The position numbers and the translations under genes are program-made. A DNA stretch of 64,000 nt. Source: Kitagawia praeruptora (taxonomy: Eukaryota > Streptophyta > Magnoliopsida > Apiales > Apiaceae). The DNA lies in contig CM075353.1 in the NCBI GenBank assembly GCA_037693485.1, positions 57,468,501-57,532,500 on the forward strand, read 5' to 3'. Positions 1 through 12,197 of the stretch are shown one piece after another; position 1 is the first letter of the stretch, and every line of letters begins with the position of its first letter. The notes beneath the pieces were generated by a model, which did not search any database, was not told the DNA's origin, and saw nothing but the letters and a program-made list of their open reading frames with translations.

Positions 1-3000
1 ATGCCAGGGATTGATCCCCAACTCATAACTCACAGGTTGAATGTTGATCTTGACCGGAAGAAGGTAAAACAGAAGAAGAGGAATTTTGCTCCTGAAAGGC
101 AAGAGGCCATTAAGCAAGAGGTTGATAAGCTCTTAGAGGCTAGGTTCATTGAAGAGATTCAATTCCCCGAATGGTTAGCCAACCCTGTGATGGTCAAGAA
201 AGCGAATGGGAAGTGGAGAATGTGCATAGACTTCACCGATTTAAATGACGCATGTCCAAAGGATTGTTTCCCTCTGCCAAGGATTGACACCTTGATTGAT
301 GCCACAGCTGGGCATGAGATGTTGAGCTTCATGGATGGATTCAACGGCTACAATCAGATTAAGATGCATAAGGATGACATCCCTAAGGTATCTTTCATAA
401 CTGACTTTGGTGTTTTTTGCTACCTTGTTATGGCTTTTGGTCTAAAGAATGCAAGAGCAACTTACCAACGGTTGGTGAATAAGATATTCGCCCATCTGAT
501 TGGAAAAACCATGGAGGTCTATGTTGATGACATATTAGTCAAGAGCCTTTCCAAGGCTGACCACATTAAGCACCTCAGAGAGGCATTCGAAGTGCTGAGG
601 CACCACAAGATGATGTTGAATCCAGCCAAGTGTGCTTTCGGTGTTGGGTCAGGAAAATTTTTGGGATTGATGGTTTCGAAGAGAGGCATAGAGGCCAACC
701 CTGATAAGATCAAAGCGATCTTGGACATGGAACCACCCCGCTCTATACGAGATGTACAGAAACTAACTGGCCGAGTTACAGCCCTATGGAGAATCATCTC
801 CAAGTCTGGAGACAAGTGTTTGCCTTTCTTTCAGGCATTAAAGAAGGTGAAAAATTTTGAGTGGACTACTCAAAGCGAAGAGGCCTTTGAACAGCTAAAG
901 AAGTACATGGTTGAAGCCCCGCTGCTGGCCAAACCAAGTCCTGGGGAAACTCTTTATCTATACCTGGCGGTATCCGAACAAGCACTAAGTGTTGTTCTCA
1001 TTCGAGAAGAGAACAAGGTTCAGAAGCCTATCTACTATGTGAGCAAGGTTTTGCATGGGGCTGAATTGAATTATTCGTCCATAGAGAAGTTCGCTTTGGC
1101 ATTGGTGATAGCCTCGAGAAGGTTGCGACCCTACTTTCAGGCACATAAGATTCAAGTCTTGACAGACCAAAAATTGAGGAACATATTGCATAGCCCTAAG
1201 GCTAGTGGAAGGCTAATCAAGTGGGCGATTGAGTTAGGAGAGTTTGATATCATATACAAGCCTCGAACAGCCATTGAGGCTCAGGTATTGGCTGACTTCG
1301 TGGTTGAATGCACCATTAACAACCAAGAAGTTGGGGGGCAAGAGATAGTAACTACCCCTGAGAAGGAGGAAAAAGAAAAGGAAATAGCGACTGATCTGAA
1401 GGAGTATTGGGTGCTCTATTTTAATGGAGCATCAAAAACAAAATCTAGTGGTGCAGGTTTGGTTTTGCAAAGCCCCGATGGGTTTACAGTTGAGTACGCT
1501 TTGAAGTTGGACTTTCCCACTACCAACAATGAAGCGGAGTATGAGGCGTTAATAGCTGGTTTAGGCTTGGCCAGAATCATGAGGGTCAAGAATCTCAAAG
1601 TTTGCGGGGATTCTAGACTAGTGGTATCACAAGTAAATGGAGAGTTCGAGGCCAAGGATGAAACTATGGCAAAGTATTTAAGGGTTGTGAAAGCAGTTAT
1701 GACCCAGTTTGATGAGTGCTATGTGGAGAACATTCCGAGGGAAGAAAACATTAAGGCCGATGCCTTGTCTAAATTCGCTTCTTCTGAGATAGAGAATTAC
1801 GCAGGAAGTGTCTACTTCCAGGTCTTGAAGGCCCCGACCATCAACTCGAAATTGGTGGCTCCGATTGATGTGGGAGGTTGCTGGATTGATCCTATCAAAG
1901 CCCACCTAGAAAGCGGATGGCTCCCTGACAATGCCTTGGAGGCACGAAAGCTGTCAGTAAGAGCATTGAGATATGCCCTGATCGAAGGCATCCTGTACAA
2001 GAGATCATTTGTCATCCCGTACTTGAAGTGTTTAAGGCCCCAAGAGGCAAAGGAAGCATTGGAGGAAGTTCATGGAGGGATCTGTGGGCAACACTTGGGG
2101 GTAGAGCCCTAGCTCACAATATCACTCGGCTAGGATTCTATTGGCCAGAGATGTTGGCCGATGCACAAAATTATGTTAAGAAGTGTGACAGATGCCAAAA
2201 GCACGCTCCGATCGTAAGGCAGCCGCCTGAGATGTTAACTTCAATTAACTCTCCAATTCCGTTTGCAATGTGGGGAATGGATATACTTGGTCCTTTTCCC
2301 GTGGCATCAGCATAAAGGAAATTCTTGATAGTGGCCATCGACTACTTCACCAAGTGGATTGAGGCTAAACCTCTAGCCAAGATAACCACCAAGCAATTTG
2401 CCCAATTCTTCTGGGAGAACGTCATTTATAGGTACGGAATTCCTCGAATCCTTGTGACAGATAACGGGATGCATTTCAAAAATGAAGAGTTTAAGAAGTA
2501 CTGCGAGGAAAATGCAATTGAGCTTCGTTTTACTTCAGTAGCACATCCACAAGCTAATGGACAGGCGGAGGTAGCTAATCGAATTATCCTTGATGGACTG
2601 AAAAAGAGAGTTGAACGCTCAAGAAACACTTGGGTGGATGAGTTACTGCCTATACTCTGGGCATACCGCACCACTTGTAAAGTGACAACTGGAGCAACCC
2701 CATTCTTGCTGGCTTACGGAGCCGAGGCAGTTGTGCCCTTGGAGATTATGCATGCGTCACCCCGAGTTGAGGCATACGAGCAGGAGACTAATGAAGAAGG
2801 CATGAGGCTCACGCTTGATCTAATTGATGAAATCAGGGATGAGGCAAACGCCAAGAATGTGGAGTATCAGAAGAAGGCATCCTTTTACTACAACCATAGG
2901 GTTAAAGAGAGGTTCTTCCAGCAAGGCGACTTGGTTCTAAGAAAGATAGAGGCTTCAGGAGTTGGACAAAAAGGAAAGCTAGCCCCTAATTGGGAAGGAC

Positions 3001-3113
3001 CATATCGAGTTAGGAAGACACTAGGACGAGGATCCTACAAGTTAGAGACATTAGATGGGGACGAAGTGCCACGTACTTGGCATGCTTTGAACCTGAAGAT
3101 CTATTATGTTTGA
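1..3113 (+). pseudogene. Tat-lineage pol: RT, RNase H, archaeal-type RNase H, integrase (broken)
   Basis: Polyprotein that would copy and insert the element. The open frame at the left edge begins just upstream of RT. RT covers roughly residues 30-210, with the catalytic YVDD at 174-177. A gypsy RNase H follows at about 315-440 (LRPYFQAHKI, then FDIIYKPRTAI). A second RNase H of archaeal type lies at about 468-595 (NNEAEYEALIAG, ADALSKFAS). Its expected first catalytic Asp is Asn (FNGAS, codon AAT). The integrase zinc finger (GQHLG, then CDRCQKH) is split by a one-base deletion in a G run near 2095-2100, after which the frame continues from about 2090. An in-frame TAA follows at 2312-2314. 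The integrase core from about 2325 keeps its D, D, E residues (AIDYFTKW, VTDNG, QAEVANR) and a C-terminal domain ending at 3113. The gene cannot give a full product without frame correction. Confidence 0.92.
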
Positions 3114-3525
3114 GTTATCTTGTAAGGACTTAACTCATTATCTATTTATTAGGATACGTAGAAATAAGGTTCGATGAAACCATTCCAGGGTTTAGTACCC
3201 CGAGTAGGACCATAGTAGCTGTGTAAGGGTTGAACCCTCTTTTAAATTATCAATGCAAATCTGTTTTCCATTCCATGATTCTATGTTTTATTTATGTACC
3301 AAGCACCTGCTGAGTGTAAGTCTAGAAAGATCGAGTACCGAAAATAAATGAGCATATGAATAAAGGAAACGGATGCATAAATAAAACGCCCCGAAGGGCC
3401 ATTGTTCGAGTTAAGTTACAACGAGCAAGTAAAAGTTAAGTCCCGAAGGACATTGATTGAAAGCTAAGTAAATAAAGCCACAGGTGGCTAAACAGGGCCA
3501 TGCAAGGCTATGAAGTGACCCCAGC
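3114..3525. other. Tat spacer between pol and antisense gene
   Basis: Non-coding interval between the pol stop and the end of the opposite-strand gene. No ORF or clear motif was seen. The two genes are convergent, so their transcripts would be expected to end or overlap here (inference). Confidence 0.6.
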
Positions 3526-5678
3526 CTACTCAGCTGGGGATTCTTGTTTGCCACTCTCCTCGCCCGACTCCTCTTCATCTGAATCCCCTTCCTCATCCGA
3601 ATCTTCATCTGAAGCTTCTTCCTCGGCACCTCCTTGTTCAACAACCACCATCGGCTGGGTAGTAGTTTCCACATCCTCAATCTCTTCCTCTCCGGAAGAT
3701 GAGCTTGAACTGCCTTCATTTCGGATCATCCTCTTGCCAGGGATCGGTTGTCGAACTACTCCAACTTTCCTGGTAGGCAGGGGCTTCTTTCCACGGGATC
3801 TTGAAGAGCTTGAGTCCTGACTAGCAGTTGGGGGATGCCTTTTGGATCCCGAACCAGAAGATTTATGGCTGCCTCTAGAACAAGAACCTGATGCTTGAGG
3901 AACAATTTTGGTCCCCGAGCCGAAAGCAAGGTTTATACGGTTCTCGTCGCCCGTAGCCCAGTTAGGGCAAGGAAAGTCAGATGGGTTGACAACTGAGGGA
4001 TGTTTGTTCCTCATAGCACTGATTGCCTTGTCCCAACCAGTAGACATGCTGAAAGGGTGCACCTCATCATCATGTGCATCCAGGAATTCTAGAAACTCTT
4101 CAGTCTTATGATAGGCCTTAATCACCTTGTTAGCATCATCCATTCTCTTTCGGGCCAAAGAAGCAAGTTTCTTACGGGAGGTTAAAGCGTTCGCTTCTGC
4201 ACGGGCAACTTGAGAATGCAGATCATCAATTTCTTCCTTGAACCTTGCCGAATCAGTCTTTAAGGATACATTCTCATCCCTGAAGGCCCGGCCTTGGGTA
4301 GAAACAGCCTGGAAGTAGGCATTAGCCTGTAATAGAAAAGTTGACAAGGCATAAGGAATTTTTAAGGTCAAGATCAGCAAACCACACCGAACTTACTAAA
4401 AGGAGTGGCATACCTGATATAAGGCTTGAGCGCCCAGAAGCTGATTTTCATCCATCCTGTCGCCGGCATGTACAGTCACTCTATCAGGGGGAGTGATTGA
4501 AAGCTTGGACCAGTCTAGAGCTAGGTGAGGACTCCCACAGACTGAATCTTGTTTACATATACCCCCATGACGGTATAAAAGGGGTCCTAATACCCCCGTT
4601 AGCGTTTCGGGATCTTTTCCCGCCTTGGGAGCAGCCTTCCAAGAAGTGAGGGACTCGAGGCTTAGTGGGATTCAGTAGCTCCGCAGCCATTTTCTTCATT
4701 CTTTGAGTCACAGTCGGTTGATTCTGAGGACGACTGTCAATCTCCTCAGCAGCTGAAATGCAACATGAAAAACATCGGAATAAGAACAAATATAGTTCAT
4801 GATATGGCTAAGTAAGAAAGGTACCCTCAATAGAAAGAAAGCTAAGGCCAGTCTCAATAAGATTTTTTTCATTTAGAAAAGTCTTATAATGGGTACGGCC
4901 ATCATCAGCTAGGAGCCAATCTCGATCTAGTAGCTCTGAATCCTTAAGTTCACACACAAAATGTGAACTATCTTCTACATGCCCGAATTTCTTCACAAAG
5001 AATTGGCCCCAATCACCACCTTCCCATTCAAGGACTACAAACTCCCTTTCCCAAAAATGTTGAGAATCAGGGAAGGAAAAGGGATTCACCATGTGCGGTA
5101 TTTTGGCTCGGTGTTGAAGGCTGACCCATCATTTCTTGTAGTCAGTAGAGTTTCTGGCTCCAAAAATACTCCAAAACATTGTAGTAGACAATGGGATTTT
5201 CAGCTGACTGTACCTTATCATGAAAATAATGATGTACCTCCAGGCATTGGGATAGAATTGACAAGGGTGGATTTGATACTCTGCCAACAATCTGATGATA
5301 AAATTATCAACCGGGAATCTAAACCCAGCTTCTAGGGCACCTCAGGGAACATAAATCCTCTCAGGATGCCAGTTGCAAGTTCTATCAGTTAGACTTGGAA
5401 GACGAACCTTGATAGTATCTGGAAAGTAATATGTTCTCCTGATCTCTTCTACATCTTTCTCCTTTAACTTGCATGGACTATTAAATGTCTAAGCTTGCAC
5501 TATTGGGGAATGCATCCCTCATGATGTTTAGTAGATCTAGTAGGGATTCAAATTTATGCTCAACATATGGAAGGGGTTTTATTTTTTCTTTACCTTTGGT
5601 TGTCCTCATCTTGCTCCTCTTGGCTAATGATTCCATCATGGAGACTAGAGGAGCGACTGGGCGTTTGTCTTTTGACAT
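3526..5678 (-). pseudogene. Antisense extra gene of Tat element (Transposase_28-like), degraded
   Basis: Coding blocks lie on the strand opposite pol. A start block runs 5678-5481 (begins MSKDKRPVAP). Conserved coding sequence follows through about 5480-5090 in shifting frames (TDRTCNWHPER, ALEAGFRFP). Further blocks are 5092-4808 and 4789-4553, and the C-terminal block is 4380-3526. The last has a coiled-coil-like stretch (roughly residues 35-90), a basic Ser-rich middle and a very acidic Ser/Glu tail. The layout matches the antisense additional ORFs known from Tat elements and annotated as putative gypsy-type transposon protein (Transposase_28, from memory). Its biochemical role is unknown. 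Stops and single-base shifts near 5480 and 5350 break it; some gaps may be introns. It is not a shadow of pol, because it lies entirely downstream of the pol stop. Confidence 0.72.
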
Positions 5679-6131
5679 CCTGATCTCGAAACTTGAACTT
5701 GATCTTGAAGCTGGAAACTTGATCTTGAAACTTGATCCCCGATTGGGACTAGAAATCTACAGAGCTTGAGAACTTGAAAACTTTGAAATGAAGAAGGGAA
5801 TGAAATGAAGGCTATCACTCTTCTTTTATAGAATCAACATGACCTGTTGTTTCAGGTTGAAGTTCAGCTTGGTTCGCGTTTACAAGTCATCTATCGTTTG
5901 AAGATGAAAAATGGACGGAAATTGCTCGTTTCATACAGAAAGGATCGTTATAATTCGTACAAGCTAGAGGAGAAATAGCTGACATAATCGCTAAAGCTGC
6001 AAAACAAATGACCTCTGAAAGGCTAATTATGCTTAAGGAGTTAATTAAGGAGATCAGCCGTAAGTACAAGGTTAGCAATGCTAATTGTTAATTAAAGGAA
6101 TAATATTGCTAGAAGTCATGAATGACCAAAA
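5679..6131. other. Tat non-coding interval upstream of the antisense gene
   Basis: No convincing ORF. The stretch just upstream of the antisense start, read on the minus strand, is where that gene's promoter and leader would be expected. No clear TATA box was identified. Confidence 0.4.
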
Positions 6132-6266
6132 GAATGACTTGAGATCAAGATCAAGATTCTTGATCCTTAAGATGAAGAATGACTTGAGATCAAGATCAAG
6201 ATTCTTGATCCTTAAGATGACGAATGACTTGAGATCAAGATCAAGATTCTTGATCCTCAAGACCAC
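6132..6266. repeat. 45-bp tandem repeat, three copies
   Basis: Three consecutive units begin at 6132, 6177 and 6222, each starting GAATGACTTGAGATCAAGAT and ending near GATCCTTAAGATGA. Copies 1 and 2 differ only at the last base or so. Copy 3 is slightly diverged at its end. The open frames on both strands here only reflect the repeat. It lies in the 3' non-coding part of the Tat element. Confidence 0.95.
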
Positions 6267-6295
6267 ACAGGGGTTTCAGGTCTGGGTTTCCTAAC

Positions 6296-6550
6296 CAACC
6301 ACGAGGTGGCCGACCACGACACCCGGAGGGCCATAGCCGACCACCAAGCGGCCGACCACGGCGTACGAGGAGCCGCAGCCGACCACCATGCAGCCGACCA
6401 TGGCGTTTTGGGATGTCCCAGCCGACCACGGAGTAGCCGACCACCACGCCCGAGGGAGCAGCAGCCGACCACGAGACGGCCGACCACCGCACCCGGGGGT
6501 GTGCCAGCCGACCACCAGCTGGCCGACCACCCTCCGGCCGACCATGGTGA
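6296..6550. repeat. GC-rich GCCGACCAC minisatellite
   Basis: The motif GCCGACCAC (or GCCGACCATG) recurs about every 18-30 bp, more than ten times in 250 bp, in strong contrast to AT-rich neighbours. Overlapping open frames exist on both strands simply because the array lacks stop codons. A related piece (CAGCCGATCACGGGC, CGACCGATCACGGGTAG) continues at 12061-12120, immediately beyond the inserted solo LTR, so one array was split by that insertion. Confidence 0.9.
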
Positions 6551-6559
6551 AATCAGACC

Positions 6560-9500
6560 TGTAACGCCCCAAATCCGGGGTCAGGGATTTGGTCGTCACG
6601 CGGAAATCCTTAACATCAAATCACCTGTTTGACAATATTAAACCACCTGTAATCATTTAATAACTGAATTACAACATCTGTGACCCCAACCACCAAGCAT
6701 CTTTTAGGTTATAGGGCTAGAAACAAGAACTAAAATCTTTACACCTTCATTACATCCATTTAATTACATCACACTGAGTATTACAAATCCTATACTACTA
6801 ATGTAGCTTCGTTGAGAAGTACACTAGCACTAGTACTATCCTGTACAAAGTGATATATATACATATTACACATCAATACACTTATATATAACTTACTCCA
6901 GCTATCTATGCTCTAGATCATAACATCTTCACAAGGGCGTACTGCCTGCTTCTCCTGAGCCATGCAGATAAGCCTCAATCATCTACCTTCCTCTGAAAGG
7001 TTAATATTTAAAACAAGCAAGTATGAGCGAAAGAATTTCCCAGCAAGTATTAATAGAGCACAACAATATATATCAATATACACATGGAGTTTTCGAAATA
7101 TAACGATACTTAATATCAATTTCGAAATATTTACAACAATGAAACCTCAGTAGGGGATGTATGACATTTCGAGTAACATCAGATAAATAAAGTAAGTTCA
7201 TGTCAATAATAGTAATCCTCATACCTTATCCACATACCATACCTCATAGTATTGATAACCTCTTAGGGAGCTTTTCAAAATATGCAGTTCAATATGCTGC
7301 TAAGATAGTTATTACCACCCCCTTTATAAACCAAACCATTATAAAGTTCCCTTTTTAATACTCCTCAAGTTTGTAAGTAAATACACATGAGTATATCATT
7401 ATCATCAAAACACCTTACAGTTCAAGATTCTGTACAGGATATAAGTTCGTTAACCACTTGATAAGTGAAACTCAGAAATAACTGATATGAAGAGAGTCAA
7501 AGTTCTTGAAGCAAAACATTTGGGACTTAACATCATTAACCGATGAACCATCTTTCATCTTTTGAATAATTGCAAAAATGCACAAGCACGTGCCATTATT
7601 GTTAGAATAATCTTGCAGTTCTAGATACTGCATGAATTCATCATCTTTCAAAATTGAAAACAACACTATCGGCTACTTGGCACTTAGGCCTAAGAAGCAG
7701 TGTTTGAGTATTTTTCCAAAGTGGAGGATGGGACTTAAAGAAAACATGAAAACCTGACAAGGATTGACGATGATCAGTCGCCACATCCAAGTCCAATAAT
7801 CCGCGGGTCTTCTCTACCGGTAGAAGGATAGAAACTACATCCGTAACTATCCCCGAGTGAAAACTACATCCGTAATCACCCTCGATGAAAACTACATCCG
7901 TAATCATCCTTCGGCAACACCTGGGCCGGAATAATAATTGATGGACCGCCTGGCTCACGGCCGCTTACACATCCCGGGAATCGTTCGTCAACGATTCCCA
8001 CACCTGCTAGAGTCCCCTTTTTCTTTTCTTGTCAAAATCATTTTGATAGAAAACTTGAGTAGTTGAAGTTCGACTTCAGTCGACCGATAATTTCTTGATA
8101 AACGAGCAAGAGAGTAAAACCTGACCGGGGGTTTTCGAAAATGTTTTGAGTTCAAAAGAGTTCAAGTATAGATATACACTTGTACCGATATCAATCTCGA
8201 CACAGGGTTTTGTGATCACACATGGAAAATGGTACGCATAAAGCTTGTAACCACAACAGGGTAATTCCATATATATATAAGTTCTTGAAAAGTAACTTAC
8301 CTAGATAGATTCAAAATATAATATTTTAAATGACTATGAAAGTCCTTAGACAACCTTTAAATAGTGTTTTATAACCTTCAAAACACTTAGAGTAATTAAT
8401 AAATATTTGACTACTATGTAACAAATAATAAATATTCAATAATCCCTTTTTAAAAGAATACTCAAATTAACATTCATTTATTAAGTAATATTCAAATAAT
8501 ATTTACTATTAATACTGGAATATTTAATAACCTCAAAACACCCAAATACAACTCTTGGAATATTTCTAATCAAAATCAAGACACAATCTCTCCAGCTGTC
8601 TCCAAACTTTAGCCACTTTATCAAATAACTACTACTGACTCTCGGTCAATAAGAAATAATTAATAAGCATGAAAATCCTTCTTCTCTTTCCTTTTTTTTT
8701 TGTTTCTTAATGAATATTATAATTAATATTCATCGAATTAAATAAGCATTCAAATAACATATATCGATATCAATCTAGTTGTTTTAAGCTGAAAGTAACC
8801 AATTTATAACCATTGGAATATCTTTAATCCGTATTGAAAATAAACTATCTCCGATAAATAATATACTAGATAGAATCACTCCATTAAATTGTTTTATTAT
8901 TTCTCCGGGACAAAGTGATTTTAAGAAAGCGTTTTGAAAATGATATTCATCTAATTAAATAAATTTAATTAGGCGAATGAGGTTCATTTAATTAGTAAAT
9001 GCTTTCAGGAGCATCTATTAATTAAATAAACACTGGTTTATTGGTGATGTTGCCTTTAGGTTAATTATTGCGAAATTCTTTTTAAAAGCTTTGCCCGGGT
9101 TTTCGAAAACATACAATACAAAATAGCCCCGACACGCGGGCTAAGCTCGATAACTCAATACACGCTCTACCCTCGGAGCCTTTACCACGTAGTTCCATAT
9201 ATACGTATATGTATCTATATATACCTCATAACATATAGTCCACTACCATATTACAAAAGTTTATAAATATACAACATATAAATCGAGATGTAGAACCATA
9301 AGAATGTCACCGTCCATCGACAGTATTATAAGTCACGGGTTTTGATTATTGCACGAGAAGAATTTAATATCGCTAGCAAAGTCAAGAATAAAATGATTTG
9401 GAAGGAGGAGCACAAGATTAAAAACTCGCAATTAGGGATTGAAAACCTTTTTCCGCACATTTTATATAATTCAAAATAGGTGTACTCTGAACGATAGAGT

Positions 9501-11268
9501 ATGTGTAAATAAACTTGCCTCTGGTGCTTAGCAGAAAATAGAAACCGCGAACAAATCCTTCGCACCTCGTCCAAGTAATTCCATGGACCTTACCTGACGT
9601 CTCGATCTTCCTTTTTTGATGCACGTCATTCCAACTCGATTATGCCCTAATGGTACTGAAATAGTTATGAGTGCGTGTCAGTCCTACCTCGTATATCGAG
9701 TAGACATAACTCGGAATTATCACTAAATAACATAAAGTCAAACTATAGGTGTCCTCCCTATAGTTGACTATTCTAATACCACTTATTGCACATAACATAT
9801 TATAGTAAAGAAAAGAAATGGAAAAGTCCCCTTTTTTAAAGTGGACAATTCCTGGTGCTAAACACCTCAAACCATACCACTTAATCAACTTAGTATATAG
9901 ATAGTCCTCAAACATAATTAATCCTCGAGACACATAAATCCTTGAATTAAATCACTTAGCACATAAATCCTCGAGACAACAATTACCCTCGAATTAATTC
10001 ACTTAACACATATACACATAAACAGTTAACACCCAAATCATACCTTTAAACCCTTGAAATCAAATAAGTTAAATAAATTAAAATGCAGGGGATTTTTAGA
10101 AAATTTCGGCATGTAGTATTCGTTTATTGGACTATGGGCACAGCCCCTCAATGCCAATCAAAAACAATTCAACCCTGTTTTAATAAAAATAAAGCTGCCT
10201 CAACTTGTAGCAACATAAATTAAACAGGTAAGGAAAAGTATCCGCCCAAGCATGCGGCACATAAACAATTAAGGAAAATAAACTAACAGTTTATCCTTGC
10301 TATACAACATTTAAAAACCATACAATCAGGAAATAAATTCCTATTATAAGGAAACTTTTTGAAATAATCTTTTTTTTGTAAAATAGACTATCCCGGGGTC
10401 AGAGCCCCTCAATTATAATCAAAACCATTTGAAAATAACTCATACATCATGTTATCTTGCCAACACAAGTCAAGAACAAATGCCTTAAAACAATTTTCCA
10501 AACATTGACATTTATATGAAATTTCAGTTTTAATGTTCTCCGCTAAAACTTTCATAACTCAATAACCGTAACCTTCAATAATGCAAGGTTTTCGCGTACG
10601 TAAACTAGAAACAATAGAGAACAGTTTGTCTTAAGGAACAATCATCAAAACACAGGTGTAAATGCCTCAATTCTTCTGTCTAAAACAAGACAGTTACTAC
10701 ATACTCTTCGTTGTCACTGAACTACGTTTTCTTTTACCTTAACTCCTTATCCACATGTTATAAAATTACCAAAATTTATAGGGACCATAATTAGACCCTT
10801 CTCTACAACTTTCGTTCTTTGGCCAACCAACAATAAAGGCCATAACCTCCTCAAAAACACTTGTCAAAACAAGGCAGAAAATCTGGGAATCAAAGTCACC
10901 TCTGCGCAGTCTTGGTTCAAATATTTTTCATAAATCGAAAAATTCATCTTTTCCAATGAAATTTTTACATCCTCCTGTTAGTTGTTATATACATCTCTCA
11001 TAAAAATTTAAAGGCTTAACTCGCTCTTTATCATACAAAAACAACTTTACAAAGTCGAGATAACTCTGCAATTCGTGTATCTCTGCACCTCTTTACTAAT
11101 AAATTCATAACCCCCAACTTACATATCTATAAATCTTGAAATTTTGCAGGGAGCCTCTACAAACTATAAGCAACAACTTTCATGTACAAACTTTAAGCTA
11201 ATTCGGAGCTCAAGGGAACAGAATTTACCGAGTAAAGTGGCGTAGCTGCTGTCCAGGAGCACTGCTTC

Positions 11269-11306
<38 letters not shown>

Positions 11307-12053
11307 TCTCCCCTTCAGCTGTGTTTTTAGTGTGTGGCTGCGTGTGTTGTATGTATATGTTTGTATATATCTAGCTGTGTTGTGTGTTTTGTTACCCTAA
11401 TGGGCCTTGGGCCCAATAACAAATTAAAACACCCAACAATTCACTACATACTTAAAATAATATTTAGAGTTATAAACTCTAATTTGTAAAAATAAAATTT
11501 CTAGCATAGTTAAATACTAGAACATTTTTAAAGACTTTTGGAGGAAGAATTAGAATTAAATCTAAATTTTCTAAATTGATATGCATTTTATAATTATTAA
11601 TAATTTAGAAAAATAATTCATAAAAATAATAATTGTGATTCATAATTCACAATTTACAGGGCTTTATAAAAATACTACAAACACTATTGTTTTAGTAAAA
11701 TCTCAAATTCTTGATTTTATATATTAATCAAGTAATTTCTGCAAATCCTCAATTAATTAAAATAATCATTTTCTAAGGATTTTAAAATCTCTAAATCATT
11801 CAATAATTTAAAATAAAATCTTTACTAAATAATTCCACACTTTGAAAATTAAACCCTTGGCCCAAATAAACTATTGACTCGAGATATCTACTCGGTCAAT
11901 ATAATTTTAAATAGGAGCACCAGGCTCCACTTAACCGAAAATAATTAAATAATTGAATAATAAAATAAAAAAAAATTCCTCCTCATTTTAGGAAAACATT
12001 ATTATTATTGAAATAATAATAAAATCATTTCTTGAAAAATCCGGGTTATTACA
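6560..12053 (-). mobile_element. Solo LTR of Tekay-type family A (5494 bp)
   Basis: On the + strand it begins TGTAACGCCCCAAATCCGGG and ends CCGGGTTATTACA. The 5-bp direct repeats AGACC at 6555-6559 and 12054-12058 are perfect, which identifies a single LTR left by recombination between two LTRs. There is no internal coding sequence, PBS or PPT. Orientation is minus by comparison with the related LTR at 24930-59875, which adjoins a minus-strand PPT and integrase. Shared blocks include ATGCAGTTCAATATGCTGCT near 7282 and ACACCTGGGCCGGAATAA near 7917. It interrupts the Tat 3' untranslated region and contains a CT run at about 11273-11303. None of its short ORFs looks real. Confidence 0.93.
11273..11303. 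repeat. CT dinucleotide microsatellite
   Basis: A run of about 15 CT units inside the solo LTR. Read in the element's own (minus) direction it is a GA run, of the kind found in plant promoters and leaders. Any regulatory role is inference. Confidence 0.9.
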
Positions 12054-12060
12054 AGACCCT

Positions 12061-12125
12061 TCAGCCGATCACGGGCTAGCCAACCACGAGCTACCCGTTG
12101 ATCCGACCGATCACGGGTAGTTTCT
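12061..12125. repeat. Right-hand remainder of the Tat GC-rich array
   Basis: CAGCCGATCACGGGCTAGCC and following sequence resemble the GCCGACCAC array at 6296-6550. They resume directly after the right-hand TSD of the solo LTR, showing that the array was continuous before that insertion. Confidence 0.75.
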
Positions 12126-12197
12126 AGCCCTAGAACTTGACTTTTTCAGCGAATATCGGATGATTTTCAGTACTGAAACGAGATCAAATTAAGCATA

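Noticed and set aside
3500..3820. A 106-codon Ser-rich plus-strand frame
   Set aside because: It is the mirror of the acidic/Ser-rich tail of the minus-strand antisense gene; the minus strand joins to conserved upstream blocks.
6241..6632. Several overlapping open frames of 76-108 codons on both strands
   Set aside because: They lie over the GCCGACCAC minisatellite, which lacks stop codons in several frames. The products are simple repeats (ADHxADH, VVGxxVVG) and differ with every frame.
9326..9933. Minus-strand frames of 68-97 codons inside the family-A solo LTR
   Set aside because: No motifs, AT-rich codon content, and not preserved in the other family-A LTR.
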